A stretch of DNA of 64,000 bases from Humisphaera borealis (GCF_015169395.1 NZ_CP063458.1:3844001-3908000); one strand, 5' to 3'; positions 45,579-55,167 are shown, numbered from the stretch's first letter. Notes: a model not told the origin generated them from the letters alone. Numbers and translations are program-made.

Positions 45579-45796
45579 GGGAGGTGCTCCTGAGAGGGAG
45601 AGTCGTCCGGACTTCCGCCCAGGGCACGATGCCCGCCGGCGCGGATCTGGGGATAAATGGACAATCTTATCCACTATTCGGACGTATGGGGTATCGTCTG
45701 GAGTTCCATCGCCTCCTGAAATTCCCTTGCGAGGGCAAACCCGGCTGCCACACGACCGTGCGTTCGGCCCCGCCGTGGATAGGGCGAAAAGAAAGC

Positions 45797-45824
45797 TTGC
45801 ACTAGTCTGCGAACCGAATAAAAT
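45797..45824 (+). promoter_or_regulatory. promoter-like site in the globin-aminotransferase gap
   Basis: TTGCAC at 45797-45802, a 16-bp spacer and TAAAAT at 45819-45824. It is followed at 45860 by AAGGAGG, supporting a short transcript that could encode the peptide at 45872. Confidence 0.55.
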
Positions 45825-45871
45825 ACGAACATCTGGGTCGTCGGGCCGATGCCTCGCGCAAGGAGGCTACC

Positions 45872-45958
45872 GTGGCACCTCGGCTCAAGCTTGACGTGGG
45901 ACAGACACAGCGCGGAAACATCGAATTTCCCAAATCAAAGCCATTGGAAACCCGTTGA
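45872..45958 (+). CDS. candidate 28-residue peptide
   Basis: GTG at 45872 preceded by AAGGAGG at 5-nt spacing, one of the strongest Shine-Dalgarno matches in the window, and by a promoter-like site about 50 nt upstream. It encodes 28 residues beginning MAPRLKLDVG and rich in Lys, Arg, Pro and Thr, then TGA. No family is recognised. It could be a leader peptide for the aminotransferase, a small regulator, or chance. No terminator is visible after it. Confidence 0.4.
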   Translation: MAPRLKLDVGQTQRGNIEFPKSKPLETR

Positions 45959-46133
45959 ACGTCGTTTTTGATGTCTGGGCGAGGTCGGTAGGCGTCGGGG
46001 GTGCTGGCTTTGAACGGAGGCGCACACAATCGACCCCGATCCGCAAGGGGACCAGCGGGGACCGGCGTTGATTGTCTCCCGGCTTTGAAGGGACTCGGCA
46101 AGCCGCTACCATGCCGTTTTCGAGCAATCACTT

Positions 46134-47510
46134 ATGACTGAAGGATCGCCCATCCCGCTCCCCCTCGCCTGGTCTGATAAGGCCAAGCGCACCAAGGACT
46201 CGCCGATCAGCTTTCTGATCGCCGAGGCGATGCGGAATCCGTCTCTGGTTAACTTTGCCGCGGGGCTGGTGGACCCCTGGTCGCTGCCGGTGGAAGAGTG
46301 CCTGGAGATCACCCGGCGCATCCTGTCGGATGTCGACCGCGGCCGGCGCGCCTTGCAGTATGACACCACCCTGGGTCTGAACGACCTCCGTCGGCAGTGC
46401 CTGAAGCACCTGGCCAGCCTGGAGGAAACGCCGGTCGAAAAGCTGGGCTACGGGCCCGATGAGATCGTCGTCACCACCGGCTCGCAGCAGGCGCTGTACC
46501 TGATCGGCGACATCCTGGTAAACCCCGGCGACATCGTCATCGCCGCCAATCCAAGCTACTTCGTCTATACCGGCACCCTGCAATCCCTCGGGGCCCATGT
46601 GATGGCCGTCCCGATGGACCAGCACGGCATGGACGTCGATGCCGTCGCGAAACTGCTCGAAAAGCTCGACCGCAGCGGCGAGATCAGTCGGCTTAAGTTG
46701 ATCTACTGCACCAGTTTCTATCAGAACCCCACGGGCCTGACGCTTTCTGCCGACCGGCGGCCGCGGCTGCTGGAACTGGTCAAAAAGTACAGCCGCACCC
46801 ACCGCATCCTGCTCATGGAAGACGCGGCCTATCGCGAACTTCGGTATGACGGTCCGGTCGAGCGGTCGATCAAGAGCTACGACACCACCAATCAGTTCGT
46901 CGCCAGCAGCTATACTTTCAGCAAGCCGTTCGCCCCGGGCATCAAGCTCGGTTACACGGTCATGCCGAAAGACCTGGCGCACGCGGTGATCGCCCAGAAG
47001 GGAAATCACGACTTCGGGTCCAGCAGCCTGAACATGCACATCGCCGCCGAGGCGTTGGCCGACGGCTCATACCTGAAGCACGCGGAAGTGCTGCGCGGCG
47101 TGTATCGCAGGAAGCGGGACCTCGTGCTGGCGGCATTGAAAAAGTACTTCGGTCGCGGCGGCGACGGCGCGGGAAGCCCTTCGGATGATCTTCCCGATGC
47201 CGAGCACCCGATTCATTGGACGCATACCCACGGCGGCCTGTACGTCTGGCTTACGCTGCCTCCTTCGATCGATACGTCGCGCACCGGGCCGCTCTTCGGG
47301 GCGGCGGTGGATGCCGGCGTCATTTACGTGCCCGGCGAATACGCGTTCCAGCCCGACGAAGACGGGCACGTCCCGCAGAACCATCTGCGGATCTGTTACG
47401 GGTCGGTGCATCCCGACCAGATCGAACCGGGGATCGCGAAGTTCTCGGCAGTGGTGAAGAAGCTACTTGCCAAAACGCCGCGCCCTGTCGCGCAGGCTAC
47501 CGGCCTGTGA
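46134..47510 (+). CDS. PLP-dependent aminotransferase (fold type I, class I/II)
   Basis: 458 residues. TTGSQQALYLIG and ANPSYFVYTG form the cofactor pocket, SFYQNPTG is the NPTG motif, LMEDAAYREL the Asp/Tyr strand, and TFSKPFAPGIKLGY carries the PLP Lys. The domain resembles 2-aminoadipate/aromatic aminotransferases (LysN/ARO8-like). Some 70-100 residues beyond the usual 390 come from an N-terminal extension and a loop near 330-350. The substrate is not defined. It is followed closely by the LptF/G-like permease gene. Confidence 0.9.
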   Translation: MTEGSPIPLPLAWSDKAKRTKDSPISFLIAEAMRNPSLVNFAAGLVDPWSLPVEECLEITRRILSDVDRGRRALQYDTTLGLNDLRRQCLKHLASLEETPVEKLGYGPDEIVVTTGSQQALYLIGDILVNPGDIVIAANPSYFVYTGTLQSLGAHVMAVPMDQHGMDVDAVAKLLEKLDRSGEISRLKLIYCTSFYQNPTGLTLSADRRPRLLELVKKYSRTHRILLMEDAAYRELRYDGPVERSIKSYDTTNQFVASSYTFSKPFAPGIKLGYTVMPKDLAHAVIAQKGNHDFGSSSLNMHIAAEALADGSYLKHAEVLRGVYRRKRDLVLAALKKYFGRGGDGAGSPSDDLPDAEHPIHWTHTHGGLYVWLTLPPSIDTSRTGPLFGAAVDAGVIYVPGEYAFQPDEDGHVPQNHLRICYGSVHPDQIEPGIAKFSAVVKKLLAKTPRPVAQATGL

Positions 47511-47535
47511 TGCACGCGCGGCCGCCGCTGATTGC

Positions 47536-47554
47536 CACAGGCTGGAAGCCTGTG
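47536..47554. repeat. CACAGGCT-GGA-AGCCTGTG palindrome
   Basis: A perfect 8-bp-arm hairpin in the short gap before the LptF/G gene, with a second small hairpin (ACAAC...GTTGT) at 47560-47574. The motif is frequent between planctomycete genes. Confidence 0.55.
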
Positions 47555-47580
47555 CTACGACAACACGAGGTTGTGGCTTC

Positions 47581-49332
47581 ATGGGTCGAACCCTTTTCTG
47601 GTACGTCTTCCGCGACCTGCTGAAGATCTTCGTGATGACCTCCGGCACGCTGGCGGGCATCATGAGCTTCGGCGGGCTCCTGCGGCCCCTCACCCAACAG
47701 GGCCTGGACCCGGCGCAAATCGGGCAGATGCTGTTCTATTTCACGCCGGCGATGCTCGCGTACTCGCTTCCGATCGCGGCGCTGTTTGCGACCTCTGTCG
47801 TCTACGGCCGGCTTAGCGCCGACAACGAGCTGACCGCCTGCCGCGCCGGCGGCATCGGTCTGGGACCGGTGTTCGGCATGTCGTTCCCCGCGCTGCTGTT
47901 CGGCATTCTCGTCGCCGTCATCAGCCTGGTTTTTCTCTGCTTCCTGGTTCCCACCTACACGCTCAAAGTCGAACGGGTCGTCTATTCCAACATGGCCAAG
48001 CTGATCGCGACGAAGATCGACCGCACCCACGAGATACGATTCGGCGGGGTCAACATCTTCGCGCAGAAGGCCTACCTTCCGCCGCCCGATCCCAGTGACC
48101 CCAACCGCCAGCAGGTGGTGCTGGAAGGCGTCTCGTTCGTGCAGTACGAGAAGCCGGACAAGCCCGAGGCACCCGCGACCAAACCCGCCGCCGGCACCAA
48201 AGCACCGCCGGCACCCAAAATCGACGACAAGAACAAGTCGCTCCGCGTGCCCCGGGAGTTCATGATGGCCCGCTCGGCGACCATCGACATTCGCGAGCGG
48301 GAGGACGACCAGGTCTCGCTGATTATCGGGCTGGAAGGGGGCATCAAGTATCCGCGCGAGTTCAGCGGCGGTACGCAGATCGGCATCGAGCTCACCCAGT
48401 TCGGGCCGCTCATGATCCCCTCCCCCATCAAGGAAGACACGAAGTTCATGGACGTCGGCCGGCTCAAACTGCTCTACGACAAGCCCGAGGAAAGCCGCAA
48501 AATCGCGTCGTACATCGCCGACTTTCTACGCCGCGACCAGACCCGGCGTTTCCTGACCGACCTGCAGGGCAAGCTCAACGGCCAGCGGTTCGTGCAGTTC
48601 AAATCGCGCGATGACAAGTCCACCGTCACGGTCAGCCTGGATCCCGCCGCCCCGCCGGCGGTCATCGACCCGGCCGCCGCCGACGAAGTCTCGGTGCCGG
48701 CAGGCGGCCCCAGCACCATTATGTTCGAGCGCAAGGAGGGCACCGAAACCCGGTCCTTCCAGTGGGCCCGCGAGCTCCGCATCCGCGCCCGGCCCGACAA
48801 CGAGCATTCCGCCATCGTCGTCACGATCGAGCTTTACGGCCGGTCCCCCGGTGCGGCCAGCACCCGGCCGGTCAGCGGCAACTACTCCGACGTCATCGAG
48901 GTCAGGATGCCGTTGGAGATCCAGGGTCTCAAGCATCGCAAGCTCAACGCCTACACCCACTCCGAAGAAATCCCCCGCGCCGACCGCGACCGCCTGCGAC
49001 GCGAGCTGATCGTCCTGAACAACAACATCTGGGCCGAGGCGATGGGGCGACTGAGCTTCTCCACCAGTTGCCTGATCCTGGTGATGGTCGGCGCGACCCT
49101 GGGCATGATGTTCCGCAGCGGAAACTTCCTCACCGCGTTTGCCGTCAGCTTCGTGCCGGCGCTGTTGTGCATCACGCTGATCGTCGCCGGCCAGCAGATG
49201 TGCCACGCCGTGCCGTTCCAGTTCGAGAGCAAGCCGAACCCGCTGAAGTACGGGATCGCATTGATCTGGACCGGCAACGTGGTGAACCTGGTGATCGCCA
49301 CCACGCTGCTATGGCGCATTCAGCGCCGCTGA
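47581..49332 (+). CDS. LptF/LptG-family (YjgP/YjgQ) permease
   Basis: 583 residues. Three N-terminal membrane helices ('FRDLLKIFVMTSG', 'MLAYSLPIAALFATSVVYGRLSADNELTACRAGG') carry the coupling motif that contacts LptB. A large periplasmic beta-jellyroll domain follows, with a Pro/Ala/Lys-rich insert near 195-230, and three C-terminal helices close the protein. It extracts LPS or a similar lipid from the inner membrane. It is larger than E. coli LptF or LptG (about 360) because of the periplasmic part. Its second half-permease and LptB are not in the window. Confidence 0.9.
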   Translation: MGRTLFWYVFRDLLKIFVMTSGTLAGIMSFGGLLRPLTQQGLDPAQIGQMLFYFTPAMLAYSLPIAALFATSVVYGRLSADNELTACRAGGIGLGPVFGMSFPALLFGILVAVISLVFLCFLVPTYTLKVERVVYSNMAKLIATKIDRTHEIRFGGVNIFAQKAYLPPPDPSDPNRQQVVLEGVSFVQYEKPDKPEAPATKPAAGTKAPPAPKIDDKNKSLRVPREFMMARSATIDIREREDDQVSLIIGLEGGIKYPREFSGGTQIGIELTQFGPLMIPSPIKEDTKFMDVGRLKLLYDKPEESRKIASYIADFLRRDQTRRFLTDLQGKLNGQRFVQFKSRDDKSTVTVSLDPAAPPAVIDPAAADEVSVPAGGPSTIMFERKEGTETRSFQWARELRIRARPDNEHSAIVVTIELYGRSPGAASTRPVSGNYSDVIEVRMPLEIQGLKHRKLNAYTHSEEIPRADRDRLRRELIVLNNNIWAEAMGRLSFSTSCLILVMVGATLGMMFRSGNFLTAFAVSFVPALLCITLIVAGQQMCHAVPFQFESKPNPLKYGIALIWTGNVVNLVIATTLLWRIQRR

Positions 49333-49344
49333 CGCTGCCTTCCG

Positions 49345-49388
49345 CCGACCGCGGTGGCCGCCCGCACCGGCCGACCACCGCGGGTCGG
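49345..49388. terminator. hairpin between convergent permease and FMN reductase genes
   Basis: CCGACC-GCGGTGG (49345-49357) pairs with CCACCGC-GGGTCGG (49375-49388) with one bulged base. It sits between the two stop codons. No strong T-run follows. Confidence 0.5.
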
Positions 49389-49397
49389 TCAGGTCGG

Positions 49398-49943
49398 TCA
49401 GGCGAACTTGTGCGCGAACTTCGCAAAGCCTTCGGCCTGCTTGGCCAGCCGGGTGTCGATGTCGGCGTCCTTCAGCGTGCCCTCGGCGGTCAGCTTGCCG
49501 GTGACCAGTGGGATGAACACCCGATCCGGAAACTGATAGGCATTGCGGTAGCCGAAGATCATCTGCAACTGCTCGATCGGCCGGAACGCTCCCCACAGCC
49601 CCGCCGCCACACCCGTGAACGCCACCGGCTTGCTCTCGAAGCTCTCGGGGAACTTCAGCATGTCGATAAAGTACTTCAGCACACCCGGGAACCCGCCGTT
49701 GTATTCCGGCGTGACCACGTGCAGCCCTGCCGCGTGCAGCACGCGGTCCTGCACCGAGACGAACGACGCCGGCTTGGCCATGTAGCACGCCGACGAGAAG
49801 ATTTCAGGCGGGAGGTCTTCCAGGCTGTAGATCTCTGCCGCGATGTTGAGCCGCTGGTAATGCCCGAGGACGACATTCGCGATCTTGCGCGTATTGGAGC
49901 CGGGCCGGTTGGTGCCACTGATGATGAGGATGGGTCGAGCCAT
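49398..49943 (-). CDS. NADPH-dependent FMN reductase (flavodoxin fold)
   Basis: 181 residues. GTNRPGSNTRKIA binds the FMN phosphate and TPEYNGGFPGVLKYFIDML is the family signature near the flavin ring. Such enzymes reduce quinones, azo dyes or chromate with NADPH. It converges with the LptF/G gene and diverges from lysA. Confidence 0.92.
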   Translation of the reverse strand: MARPILIISGTNRPGSNTRKIANVVLGHYQRLNIAAEIYSLEDLPPEIFSSACYMAKPASFVSVQDRVLHAAGLHVVTPEYNGGFPGVLKYFIDMLKFPESFESKPVAFTGVAAGLWGAFRPIEQLQMIFGYRNAYQFPDRVFIPLVTGKLTAEGTLKDADIDTRLAKQAEGFAKFAHKFA

Positions 49944-50178
49944 AAGAGATCAGGTTCCGTAAAGTAGTTCGAGCGTTGGTTCGATGCCGAGCGTAAACGA
50001 AGCGTGACATCCGGGAAACAAGCAACGCCCGGCCTTAAGCGTCCGTCACCACTCGTCCCGCCCTGGAAAGAGGTGACACGTACGGGAGGGGCGGCGACCG
50101 CGACACGCATCGACTCGTCTGCCCCGGCACGCCTCCCACTCGCCCGACGCCTTCTTCCTCGCTACACTTCTCGGCCCC

Positions 50179-51462
50179 ATGGATTTCTTCAACTACAAGA
50201 ACGGCGAACTGTTTTGCGAAGGTGTACCGGCTGCGAAGATCGCCGCCGAAGTCGGCACGGCGTGCTATGTGTACTCAAAAGCCACGCTGCTGCACCACTA
50301 CCGGCAGGTCGCCGACTCTTTCAAGGAACTCAACCCCACCGTCTGTTACTCGGTCAAGAGCAACGGCAATATCAACCTGTGCAAGGTGCTCGCCGAAGCC
50401 GGATGCGGCTTCGACGTGACCAGCGGCGGTGAGCTCTTTCGCGCGCTGGCGGCCGGCGGGGACCCGAAGAAGATGATCTACGCCGGCGTCGGCAAGACCG
50501 ACGACGAGATCCGCGACGCGATCAATGTCGGCATCGCCGCATTCAACATCGAGTCGGAAGCCGAGATCGAAAACATCGACCGCATCGCCGGCGAAATGGG
50601 AAAGAAGGCGATCGGTGCGCTTCGCGTGAACCCCGACGTCGACGCCAAGACCCACGCCAAGACCACGACCGGCCGCAAGGGCAACAAGTTCGGCGTTGAC
50701 ATCGACCGGGCCGAAACGTTCTTCGAGACGTACCGGAACCTGAAGAACCTGCACGTCGGCGGGATTCACATTCACATCGGATCGCCGGTGTACGAAGTGC
50801 AGCCGTACATTGACGCGGTCGCGAAGGTGATCGAGCTGATCGACACGCTGACCGGGCGAGGCCACAAGATCGAATGGCTCGATCTTGGCGGCGGATTTGC
50901 CGTGAACTACAAGACGCCCGACCAGGCACTGCCGGTGACCGAGCACGCCAAGGCGCTGGTACCGATGCTCAAGGGCAAGCCTTACAAGATCGCGCTGGAG
51001 CCGGGACGGTACATCTCTGGCAACTCCGGAATCCTTCTCACCAAAGTGCTCTACCGGAAGGTGAGCGGGCCGAAGAACTTCGTCATCGTCGACGCCGGCA
51101 TGAATGACCTGATTCGTCCGACGCTGTACGAGAGTTATCACCACGTCTGGCCGGTCAAGCCGGACGCGAAGAATCTCTTCCCCGACCGCAACGCCGATCG
51201 CCTGCCGGTGGACGGGGAAGTGGTGGATGTGGTCGGCCCGATCTGTGAGAGCGGCGACTACCTGGCGAAGGACCGCTCACTACCGAAGACTCAACGTGGC
51301 GACCTGTTGGCCGTTTTCACGGCCGGCGCTTACGGCTTCGCGATGAGCAGCAACTACAACAACCGTCCGCGAATTGCCGAGGTGCTGGTGGACGGATCGA
51401 CCTACAAGATCATTCGCAGGCGCGAAACATACGAGGACCTGGTTGCGGCGGAGAGAATCTGA
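50179..51462 (+). CDS. lysA: diaminopimelate decarboxylase
   Basis: 427 residues. It forms L-lysine from meso-diaminopimelate. YSVKSNGN holds the PLP Lys (about 57-64), GGIHIHIGS and LGGGFAVNY the barrel phosphate region, EPGRYI the substrate Arg, and GPICESGDYL the Cys from the partner subunit. TACACT lies 10 nt before the ATG. It has its own terminator. Confidence 0.95.
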   Translation: MDFFNYKNGELFCEGVPAAKIAAEVGTACYVYSKATLLHHYRQVADSFKELNPTVCYSVKSNGNINLCKVLAEAGCGFDVTSGGELFRALAAGGDPKKMIYAGVGKTDDEIRDAINVGIAAFNIESEAEIENIDRIAGEMGKKAIGALRVNPDVDAKTHAKTTTGRKGNKFGVDIDRAETFFETYRNLKNLHVGGIHIHIGSPVYEVQPYIDAVAKVIELIDTLTGRGHKIEWLDLGGGFAVNYKTPDQALPVTEHAKALVPMLKGKPYKIALEPGRYISGNSGILLTKVLYRKVSGPKNFVIVDAGMNDLIRPTLYESYHHVWPVKPDAKNLFPDRNADRLPVDGEVVDVVGPICESGDYLAKDRSLPKTQRGDLLAVFTAGAYGFAMSSNYNNRPRIAEVLVDGSTYKIIRRRETYEDLVAAERI

Positions 51463-51525
51463 CCGGACGCCGACAGGAATCGCCGGTTCGCCAAGAAGCA
51501 ATCGCAGTTTCCTCGCCGATTTTGA

Positions 51526-51567
51526 CCCGCCGCCTACGATCCTTTGTGGTCGAAGCGGCGGGTTTTT
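51526..51567 (+). terminator. intrinsic terminator of lysA
   Basis: CCCGCCGC (51526-51533) pairs with GCGGCGGG (51555-51562), followed by TTTTT. Confidence 0.8.
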
Positions 51568-51617
51568 GTGTAGATTCACAGGACCACGAACATGCGCGAA
51601 TCTGAGAGTCAGACGAG

Positions 51618-52487
51618 ATGGCCTCAAACTACCACATCTGGAGGCGAAACAATGTGCACTACGAGAAGAAGGGTCTCGGCGACCCGATTCTTCTGATTCA
51701 TAACATTTACCCGGGGGCCAGCCATCAGGAGTTTCGGCGCAATGTCGACTACCTCGCACGAACCCACACGGTTTACGCGATCGATCTGCTCGGCTTCGGG
51801 GACAGCGATGCCCCCCGCCGCCGGTATACCGCCCGGCTGTACATTGACCTCATCCAGGATTTCTGCCGTGAGGTGATCCGGCAGCGCACGGATGTCGTGG
51901 CTGCGGGATTGAGCTGCGCTTACGTAAGCCAGGCGGCGTCGGAGGATGTCTGCCTCTTCGGATACATCGTATTCATCTGCCCACGCAGCGAGCCGACGGG
52001 ATTGGACTTGCCCCGGTGGGCCGTTCCGATACGACATTTCTCCCTGGCCACGCGAGGGCTCGGTAGCGGTTTTTATGAAACCGTCACCAGCAGCTACTCG
52101 CTATCGCAGTACCTGCTGGGTTGCTTTCACAACCCCAAGGCGGTGACCAAGCCGCTTGTGGAACTGGTCCGGGCCAATGCGCGTCGGGAAGGATCGATGT
52201 ACGCCTATGCTGGGCTGCTTGTCGGGTATCTCGACTGGCCGCTGTTGAAGTCGCTCCCGAAAGTCGCCAGCCGCATCCTGCTGATCTGGGGACGTCAGGC
52301 CAGGCCTACGCCGGTCGAACACAGCGTGCGATTGGTCGCGATGGCCCGCCGGTGCAACCTTCGGGTGATCGAGGAGGCGGGTGCCTGGGTGCATGACGAG
52401 CAGTCGGCGCAGGTCAACCGTCTGATCGAACAGTTCACCGCCGGCGAAATCGAAGAAGCGCCGGCCCGGAAGGTGGAGATTCAATAG
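51618..52487 (+). CDS. alpha/beta-hydrolase fold protein
   Basis: 289 residues. ILLIHNIYPGASHQEF is the oxyanion-type loop, VYAIDLLGFGDSD the usual helix A region, AAGLSCAYVS the nucleophile elbow, and AWVHDEQS the putative catalytic His. The elbow is GLSCA instead of GxSxG, so activity may be altered. Similar proteins in plants and bacteria act in pigment or lipid metabolism. The substrate is unknown. A strong terminator precedes it, so it is transcribed separately from lysA. Confidence 0.8.
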   Translation: MASNYHIWRRNNVHYEKKGLGDPILLIHNIYPGASHQEFRRNVDYLARTHTVYAIDLLGFGDSDAPRRRYTARLYIDLIQDFCREVIRQRTDVVAAGLSCAYVSQAASEDVCLFGYIVFICPRSEPTGLDLPRWAVPIRHFSLATRGLGSGFYETVTSSYSLSQYLLGCFHNPKAVTKPLVELVRANARREGSMYAYAGLLVGYLDWPLLKSLPKVASRILLIWGRQARPTPVEHSVRLVAMARRCNLRVIEEAGAWVHDEQSAQVNRLIEQFTAGEIEEAPARKVEIQ

Positions 52488-52526
52488 CCCGCGGCCTGCA
52501 CGTCTGCTTCGCCTTTCGGTTGCCGA

Positions 52527-53183
52527 TCACTCGGCCAGAATCTTCTCCGCGGCCGCGCTGCCGATGGTGATCGGCTTACGACCGTCGGGCTTGACCACGA
52601 CGGCATCGGCGGCGGTATCGCGAGACTGCACGGTGATCGTAACGCCGGGCATCAGGCCGCACTTTTCGACGAACACCAGGAACCCCACGTCCTGATCGAG
52701 GATTCTCGCTATGCGCAGCGGCACGCGGATGGGACAGTCCGCCAGGCTGGAGGGGCGGCTGGTATCGACCTTTCCTTTGGCCGACGGGATCGGATCGCCG
52801 TGCGGGTCGACCGTGGGGTGGCCGAGCAGCGCGTCAATTCGTTCCAGCACCCTGTCACTGATGACATGCTCAAGCTCTTCGGCCTCGGCATGCACCTGCG
52901 ACCAGTCCAGGCCCAGCACCTTGACCAGGAATAATTCGACCAGCCGGTGGCGACGCAGGACGTGCAGGGCAAGTTGTTCCCCGGCGCGGCTGAGGCGCAC
53001 ACCCCCGCGGGGCTCGTAGTCCACCAGGTCGGAGTCTCCCAGGGCTTTGACCATGGCGGTCACGGTCCCGGGCACCACGCCCATCGCCGCCGCCAGCCGC
53101 CCCATCGGCACCCGACCGCTTCCGGTCTGCTGCTGCTCCAGGTAGATCTGCTTGACGTAGTTTTCGACCGTAATGCTGGGCAT
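52527..53183 (-). CDS. mntR: MntR/DtxR-family metal-dependent repressor
   Basis: 218 residues. A winged helix-turn-helix (about 5-65: ENYVKQIYLE, LAAAMGVVPGTVTAMVKAL), a dimerisation and metal-binding domain (RRHRLVELFLVKVLGLDWSQVHAEAEELEHVISDRVLERID...HPTVDPHGDPIP) and a C-terminal SH3-like FeoA domain. His, Glu and Cys ligands typical of DtxR/IdeR are present. With Mn2+ or Fe2+ it should repress uptake genes. It diverges from the outer-membrane and metal ABC genes, which are its likely targets. Confidence 0.9.
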   Translation of the reverse strand: MPSITVENYVKQIYLEQQQTGSGRVPMGRLAAAMGVVPGTVTAMVKALGDSDLVDYEPRGGVRLSRAGEQLALHVLRRHRLVELFLVKVLGLDWSQVHAEAEELEHVISDRVLERIDALLGHPTVDPHGDPIPSAKGKVDTSRPSSLADCPIRVPLRIARILDQDVGFLVFVEKCGLMPGVTITVQSRDTAADAVVVKPDGRKPITIGSAAAEKILAE

Positions 53184-53229
53184 CGTCTCGCCGGACTGAC
53201 TTCCGATAACTCAAACAGGAAAACCAACC

Positions 53230-53258
53230 TTGACGAATATTACCTTTTGATCGATATT
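53230..53258 (+). promoter_or_regulatory. promoter of the metal-uptake unit
   Basis: TTGACG at 53230-53235 and GATATT at 53253-53258 (17-bp spacer) lie in an AT-rich patch unlike its surroundings. AATAT and ATATT form a short inverted repeat across the spacer, a plausible repressor site for the adjacent MntR-like protein. Confidence 0.5.
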
Positions 53259-53298
53259 ATGTCTAACTTTGAGCACTCAAAATCGAAAGGAGTCTCGC

Positions 53299-54183
53299 AT
53301 GTCATCCCATCCGCGCGCACCAGGTCTTCTTCGGCAGTTCTTATCGGTCGCCTCTGTCACCCTGCTGTCGACGGCAGGCGTCTTCGGCCAGGCGGCCGGT
53401 CCTGAACCCCGGAAGTTTGTCGATAAGTCGGCGTACAACCTCTTCTCGCCGACACCCGCGGACATGATGCGGGAAATGGCGCCCGACCGGCCTGACACCA
53501 CCGAGAGCCCTTTCACCCTCGATGCCGGCCACTACCAGTTCGAACTCAGCTTCGGCGAATGGAGAAAGGAAGGGGGCTCCGAGGAACTCGCCATCCTGCC
53601 GACGAACCTGAAGATCGGCCTGACCAACAACGCCGACCTGCAGTTGGTCGTCAATCCCTATCTCCGTACCCAGTCGGCCGGGACGTCCGACGCCGGCCAT
53701 GGCGACACCCAGGTCCGGCTGAAGGTGAACCTCTGGGGCAACGACGGCGGCGACGGCTTCTTCGGCGAAACCGCGCTGGCGGTCATGCCGTTCATCCAGC
53801 TCCCCACCGGTGCCGACGCCTTCAGCAACGACGACCACCTGGAGTGGGGCGTGATCGTTCCGCTCATCCTTCCCCTTCCTGCGGAATTCTCGCTGACCGT
53901 CATGGCCGAGTTCGACTGGGTCCGCGACGGCAGGGGCGGCTACGACACGCTATTCGTCCATACCGCGTCGCTCAGCCGGGAGATCAGTGGCCCGTTCGCC
54001 GGCTACATCGAGTATGTCGGTGTCCAGCCGATCGACGGGGACGGCGAATACCAGGCGTCTCTCGGCGGTGGGCTGACGTACCAGTTGAGTGACAACGTCC
54101 TGCTCGACTGCGGAGCCGAGGCCGGGCTGAACTCCGCCGCAGACGACCTGCGGATCTTTGCCGGTATGTCGTTCCGCCTCTAA
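53299..54183 (+). CDS. outer-membrane beta-barrel protein (MetA-pathway/transporter-like)
   Basis: 294 residues. A signal peptide (about 1-30, ending VFGQA) is followed by repeated amphipathic strands ('DAGHYQFELSFGEW', 'LQLVVNPYLRTQS', 'AGYIEYVGVQ') and a final aromatic strand FAGMSFRL. It resembles the Phenol_MetA_deg/'transporter' family of planctomycete barrels. Lying first in the metal ABC unit and divergent from mntR, it may be a pore for metal complexes. AAGGAG lies 7 nt before ATG 53299. Confidence 0.8.
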   Translation: MSSHPRAPGLLRQFLSVASVTLLSTAGVFGQAAGPEPRKFVDKSAYNLFSPTPADMMREMAPDRPDTTESPFTLDAGHYQFELSFGEWRKEGGSEELAILPTNLKIGLTNNADLQLVVNPYLRTQSAGTSDAGHGDTQVRLKVNLWGNDGGDGFFGETALAVMPFIQLPTGADAFSNDDHLEWGVIVPLILPLPAEFSLTVMAEFDWVRDGRGGYDTLFVHTASLSREISGPFAGYIEYVGVQPIDGDGEYQASLGGGLTYQLSDNVLLDCGAEAGLNSAADDLRIFAGMSFRL

Positions 54184-54228
54184 AGGCGATCGCGGCGGCG
54201 CTACAAACAGACGTAATTCGGTGCCACA

Positions 54229-55167
54229 ATGAAAACGACGCTCTCGATTGCAGTTCTTGTTCTTGCGATGGGCCTGCTGTCCTCCGGTTGCAAACAGGGC
54301 GTTACGCCTGCCACCGGCGGAAAGCTCCGGGTCGTCTGCACGACCACCATGGTCGGCGACATGGTCAAGCGTGTCGGCGGCGATCGGGTTGATGTCAAAG
54401 TCATCATGGGGCCCGGCGTCGATCCGCACACCTATAAGCCCACGCCCGGAGATATCGCCGACCTTTCCGGCGCGGCGATCGTTTTCTACAACGGCCTGCA
54501 CCTTGAAGGAAAGATGGTCGATCTGTTCGAAGAGCAGATGCGCGACAAATCGCACGCCGTCGCCGCCGCCGTCCCCGAGTCGCGCCTTCTCGGCTGGAAG
54601 GCCGGCGAAGGCGGTGCGCACGATCCGCACATCTGGTTCGACGTCAGCATCTGGGCGACGGCGGCTGCGGCCGTCACGGAGCACCTGTCGGCCAAAGACA
54701 CCGCCGGCGCCGCAGTGTACAAGGCCAATGGCGCGGCGTTCGTGGCGAGCCTGGACGCGCTGCATGCCGAGGTCAAAGCCAAGCTTGCCGGCATCCCCCG
54801 GAAACAGCGCGTCCTGATCACCAGCCATGACGCCTACAGTTATTTCGGCCAGGCTTACGACATTGACGTCAGAGGGCTGCAGGGGATCAGCACCGAAACC
54901 GAGGCCGGCCTGCGGGAGATCAACCAGGCGGCGGAGTTCATCGTCGCCGGCAAGATCAAGGCGGTCTTCGTCGAGTCGTCCGTCAGCCCAAAGACGATCG
55001 AGCGCGTCATCGCCGACTGCCGTGCCCGCGGTTGGGACGTCAAGCTCGGCGGCGAACTCTATAGCGACGCGATGGGCGGCGCCGGAGAACACAAAGGGTA
55101 TGCCGTCGAGACGTATGAAGGTATGGTGCGCTACAACGTCGACACGATCGTCGCCGCGCTCAAGTAA
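54229..55167 (+). CDS. metal ABC transporter substrate-binding lipoprotein (MntA/ZnuA/TroA type)
   Basis: 312 residues. A lipobox LLSSGC (about 16-21), then a cluster-A1 domain: DPHTYKPTPGD and DPHIWFD supply two His ligands, VFVESSVSP the Glu and ELYSDAMG the Asp. The absence of a long His-rich loop favours Mn2+ or Fe2+ over Zn2+, though the call stays open. It is anchored outside the inner membrane and feeds the two permeases downstream. Confidence 0.92.
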   Translation: MKTTLSIAVLVLAMGLLSSGCKQGVTPATGGKLRVVCTTTMVGDMVKRVGGDRVDVKVIMGPGVDPHTYKPTPGDIADLSGAAIVFYNGLHLEGKMVDLFEEQMRDKSHAVAAAVPESRLLGWKAGEGGAHDPHIWFDVSIWATAAAAVTEHLSAKDTAGAAVYKANGAAFVASLDALHAEVKAKLAGIPRKQRVLITSHDAYSYFGQAYDIDVRGLQGISTETEAGLREINQAAEFIVAGKIKAVFVESSVSPKTIERVIADCRARGWDVKLGGELYSDAMGGAGEHKGYAVETYEGMVRYNVDTIVAALK

